Positions 62,871 through 64,000 of a DNA stretch of 64,000 nt are shown here, piece by piece. Source of the DNA: Phialocephala subalpina (taxonomy: Eukaryota > Ascomycota > Leotiomycetes > Helotiales > Mollisiaceae). Numbering within the stretch: position 1 is the stretch's first letter; the number at the start of each line of letters is the position of its first letter. The translations under genes and the position numbers were made by a program. Under the pieces are notes generated by a model, which was not told where the DNA came from, made no database searches, and saw nothing but the letters and a program-made list of their open reading frames with translations. Location of the stretch: assembly GCA_900073065.1 (NCBI GenBank), contig FJOG01000032.1, forward strand, positions 535,535 through 599,534. The letters are read 5' to 3'.

Positions 62871-63698
62871 ATGGATCTTCCCTTCATCACGATACCGCCC
62901 TCCACGCCCCACACGCACACGGTCATCTTCTTACATGGCCGCGGAGACACCGCTAAAACATTCGCTTCATCTCTGACCTACTCCACAGATTCACACAACC
63001 GTACTCTTCAAGAGACCTTCCCTTCCTTCCGCTGGGTATTTCCCCAGGCCGAGATGCGGGAGTGCACCGCTTTTCCTGGCAACAAGATGTCGCAATGGTT
63101 CGACATCTGGAACGTGAACAACTTCTCGGAGCGCGAGGAGCTACAGGCGACAGGTCTGAGGGAGAGTGTTGCCAGTATACGACGCTTACTTTCAAGCGAG
63201 GCTACCATCTTGGGCGGACAGTGGGATCGTCTTGTACTCGCTGGGATCAGCCAAGGCGGTGCGACCAGCGTGCATACGTTACTGACTTTGAGTCTGCCGC
63301 CCGCTGTGGAGGGTCAACAAGAGGTGCCACGCAGGCTTGGCGCCTTCCTTGGGTTTTCGTGCAGGATGCCTTTCCCGGGGAAATCTCTCACGGAGACTAG
63401 GAGAGTGCTTGCCCTAGACAGCGTCCCGGATACCGATGAGGTCATACGCAACACACCTATGTTACTTGAACATTGCGTCGATGATCCACTTGTTCTGGTA
63501 GGAAACGGCCGGGATTTACGAGATACGTTGCGAGGATTTGGCGCGCAAGTTACATGGAAGGAGTACCCCAAGGGAGGACACTGGCTTAATTCGCCGGCGG
63601 GAATTGATGATGCCGTGGAATTTCTGAACTGCCAGGTTCTCAAGAATCTGAGTACTGGAGGAAACTTATCCTTACCTGACTCAATGGATTTATCGTAG
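62871..63698 (+). CDS. Alpha/beta hydrolase, acyl-protein thioesterase/carboxylesterase type
   Basis: Intronless, 275 residues, ATG at 62871. The fold is marked by HTHTVIFLHGRGDTAKTFA (oxyanion-hole strand and loop), FRWVFPQAEMRECTAF, QWFDIWNVNN, and the nucleophile elbow LVLAGISQGGATS with Ser in GxSxGG. The second catalytic residue is Asp in LLEHCVDDPLVL (usually G-D-x-D) and the third is His in YPKGGHWLNSP. Sequence type is Abhydrolase_2, which in yeast includes the depalmitoylating enzyme APT1. Relatives in fungi also hydrolyse lysophospholipids or other esters. No signal peptide, so cytosolic. The triad is complete. Substrate unknown. Confidence 0.9.
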   Translation: MDLPFITIPPSTPHTHTVIFLHGRGDTAKTFASSLTYSTDSHNRTLQETFPSFRWVFPQAEMRECTAFPGNKMSQWFDIWNVNNFSEREELQATGLRESVASIRRLLSSEATILGGQWDRLVLAGISQGGATSVHTLLTLSLPPAVEGQQEVPRRLGAFLGFSCRMPFPGKSLTETRRVLALDSVPDTDEVIRNTPMLLEHCVDDPLVLVGNGRDLRDTLRGFGAQVTWKEYPKGGHWLNSPAGIDDAVEFLNCQVLKNLSTGGNLSLPDSMDLS

Positions 63699-64000
63699 AA
63701 AGATATTCATGATTTCCTATATGTGGCTTGAGGCGCATATATATATATTATTCTTTGATTACATATTTCAATTTGAAATTATTCTGGCTTGAAGTAGACT
63801 ATAATCCACGAGCAATCCGATTCTTGCATCATTTATAATTCTTGGCCGGAATAATTACAGTTTACAAATCTCCAATCTTGGGATTAATCTAGAAAGGATA
63901 AATAAGATCCCTTTCTCCTATTCTCGGCCAATTTTTATAACCTTTCTAATTCTATAGAAAATTAATATAATTATATAAAACTTAAAAGATAAACTCTTTA
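63699..64000. other. AT-rich tail of the window
   Basis: 3' flank of the hydrolase gene, then sequence of rising A+T content with an (AT)n-like run near 63740-63750. No gene seen. Confidence 0.45.

Overview
The window looks like an accessory region of a filamentous ascomycete genome (Pezizomycotina, perhaps Leotiomycetes; the class is a guess). The evidence is protein-coding genes with several 40-90 nt GT-AG introns, families typical of these fungi (HET, 2EXR, PTH11-like rhodopsin, fungal NLR-type N-terminal domain, secreted CAP protein, endopolygalacturonase), and AT-rich blocks with C-to-T and G-to-A decay that resembles repeat-induced point mutation (RIP). No tRNA, rRNA or CRISPR array was seen. 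A 520-base assembly gap lies at 12533-13052.

Layout: 1-4.4 kb holds an AT-rich edge, a fungal NLR-type N-terminal domain gene whose start is frameshifted, and a decayed nucleoside-phosphorylase-like domain on the opposite strand. 4.4-11 kb is a well-kept block: an RCO3-type hexose transporter diverging from an aquaglyceroporin with NPA/NLA pore motifs, then a small secreted EF-hand repeat protein. 12-14 kb is an AT-rich island. 15.1-20.1 kb is a very large three-exon gene of an unnamed fungal family with three exact-period 40-residue repeats. 20.1-25.2 kb contains a 2.5 kb pogo-like DNA transposon with its TIRs and TA target duplication, a broken CAP/PR-1 gene and another AT-rich block. 25.2-29.3 kb carries two decayed paralogues of an unrecognised small gene family (a third tail fragment is at 12.0 kb) around a basic low-complexity protein gene. 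30.5-36.0 kb holds a GPI-type mucin-like protein, an aldo/keto reductase and a PTH11-like membrane protein.

36-46 kb is a 2EXR neighbourhood: one intact copy, three broken copies, a decayed Tc1/mariner element abutting one of them, and an intact GC-rich HET gene. 46-54.4 kb has a membrane protein, gene fragments, a second HET gene bracketed by CTGAGC-rich repeat clusters with a 269 bp MITE just upstream, fragments of an uncharacterised gene, and a MYND-finger/DUF4470-like protein with a GC-AG intron. 54.6-64 kb is again mostly intact: an ABC-F ATPase, a secreted endopolygalacturonase with an unusual Cys-rich N-terminal module, an HNH-like plus aminoglycoside-phosphotransferase-like gene broken by a 25-bp triplication, and an acyl-protein-thioesterase-like hydrolase.

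Functionally the intact genes divide into nutrient uptake and osmotic balance (hexose transporter, aquaglyceroporin), secreted or surface proteins (EF-hand protein, GPI protein, polygalacturonase), sensing (PTH11-like) and non-self recognition (two HET genes, the NLR-type N-domain, the APH-type gene). There is no evidence of a biosynthetic cluster. Intron borders are inferred by eye from splice motifs and reading frame and are not experimentally supported.
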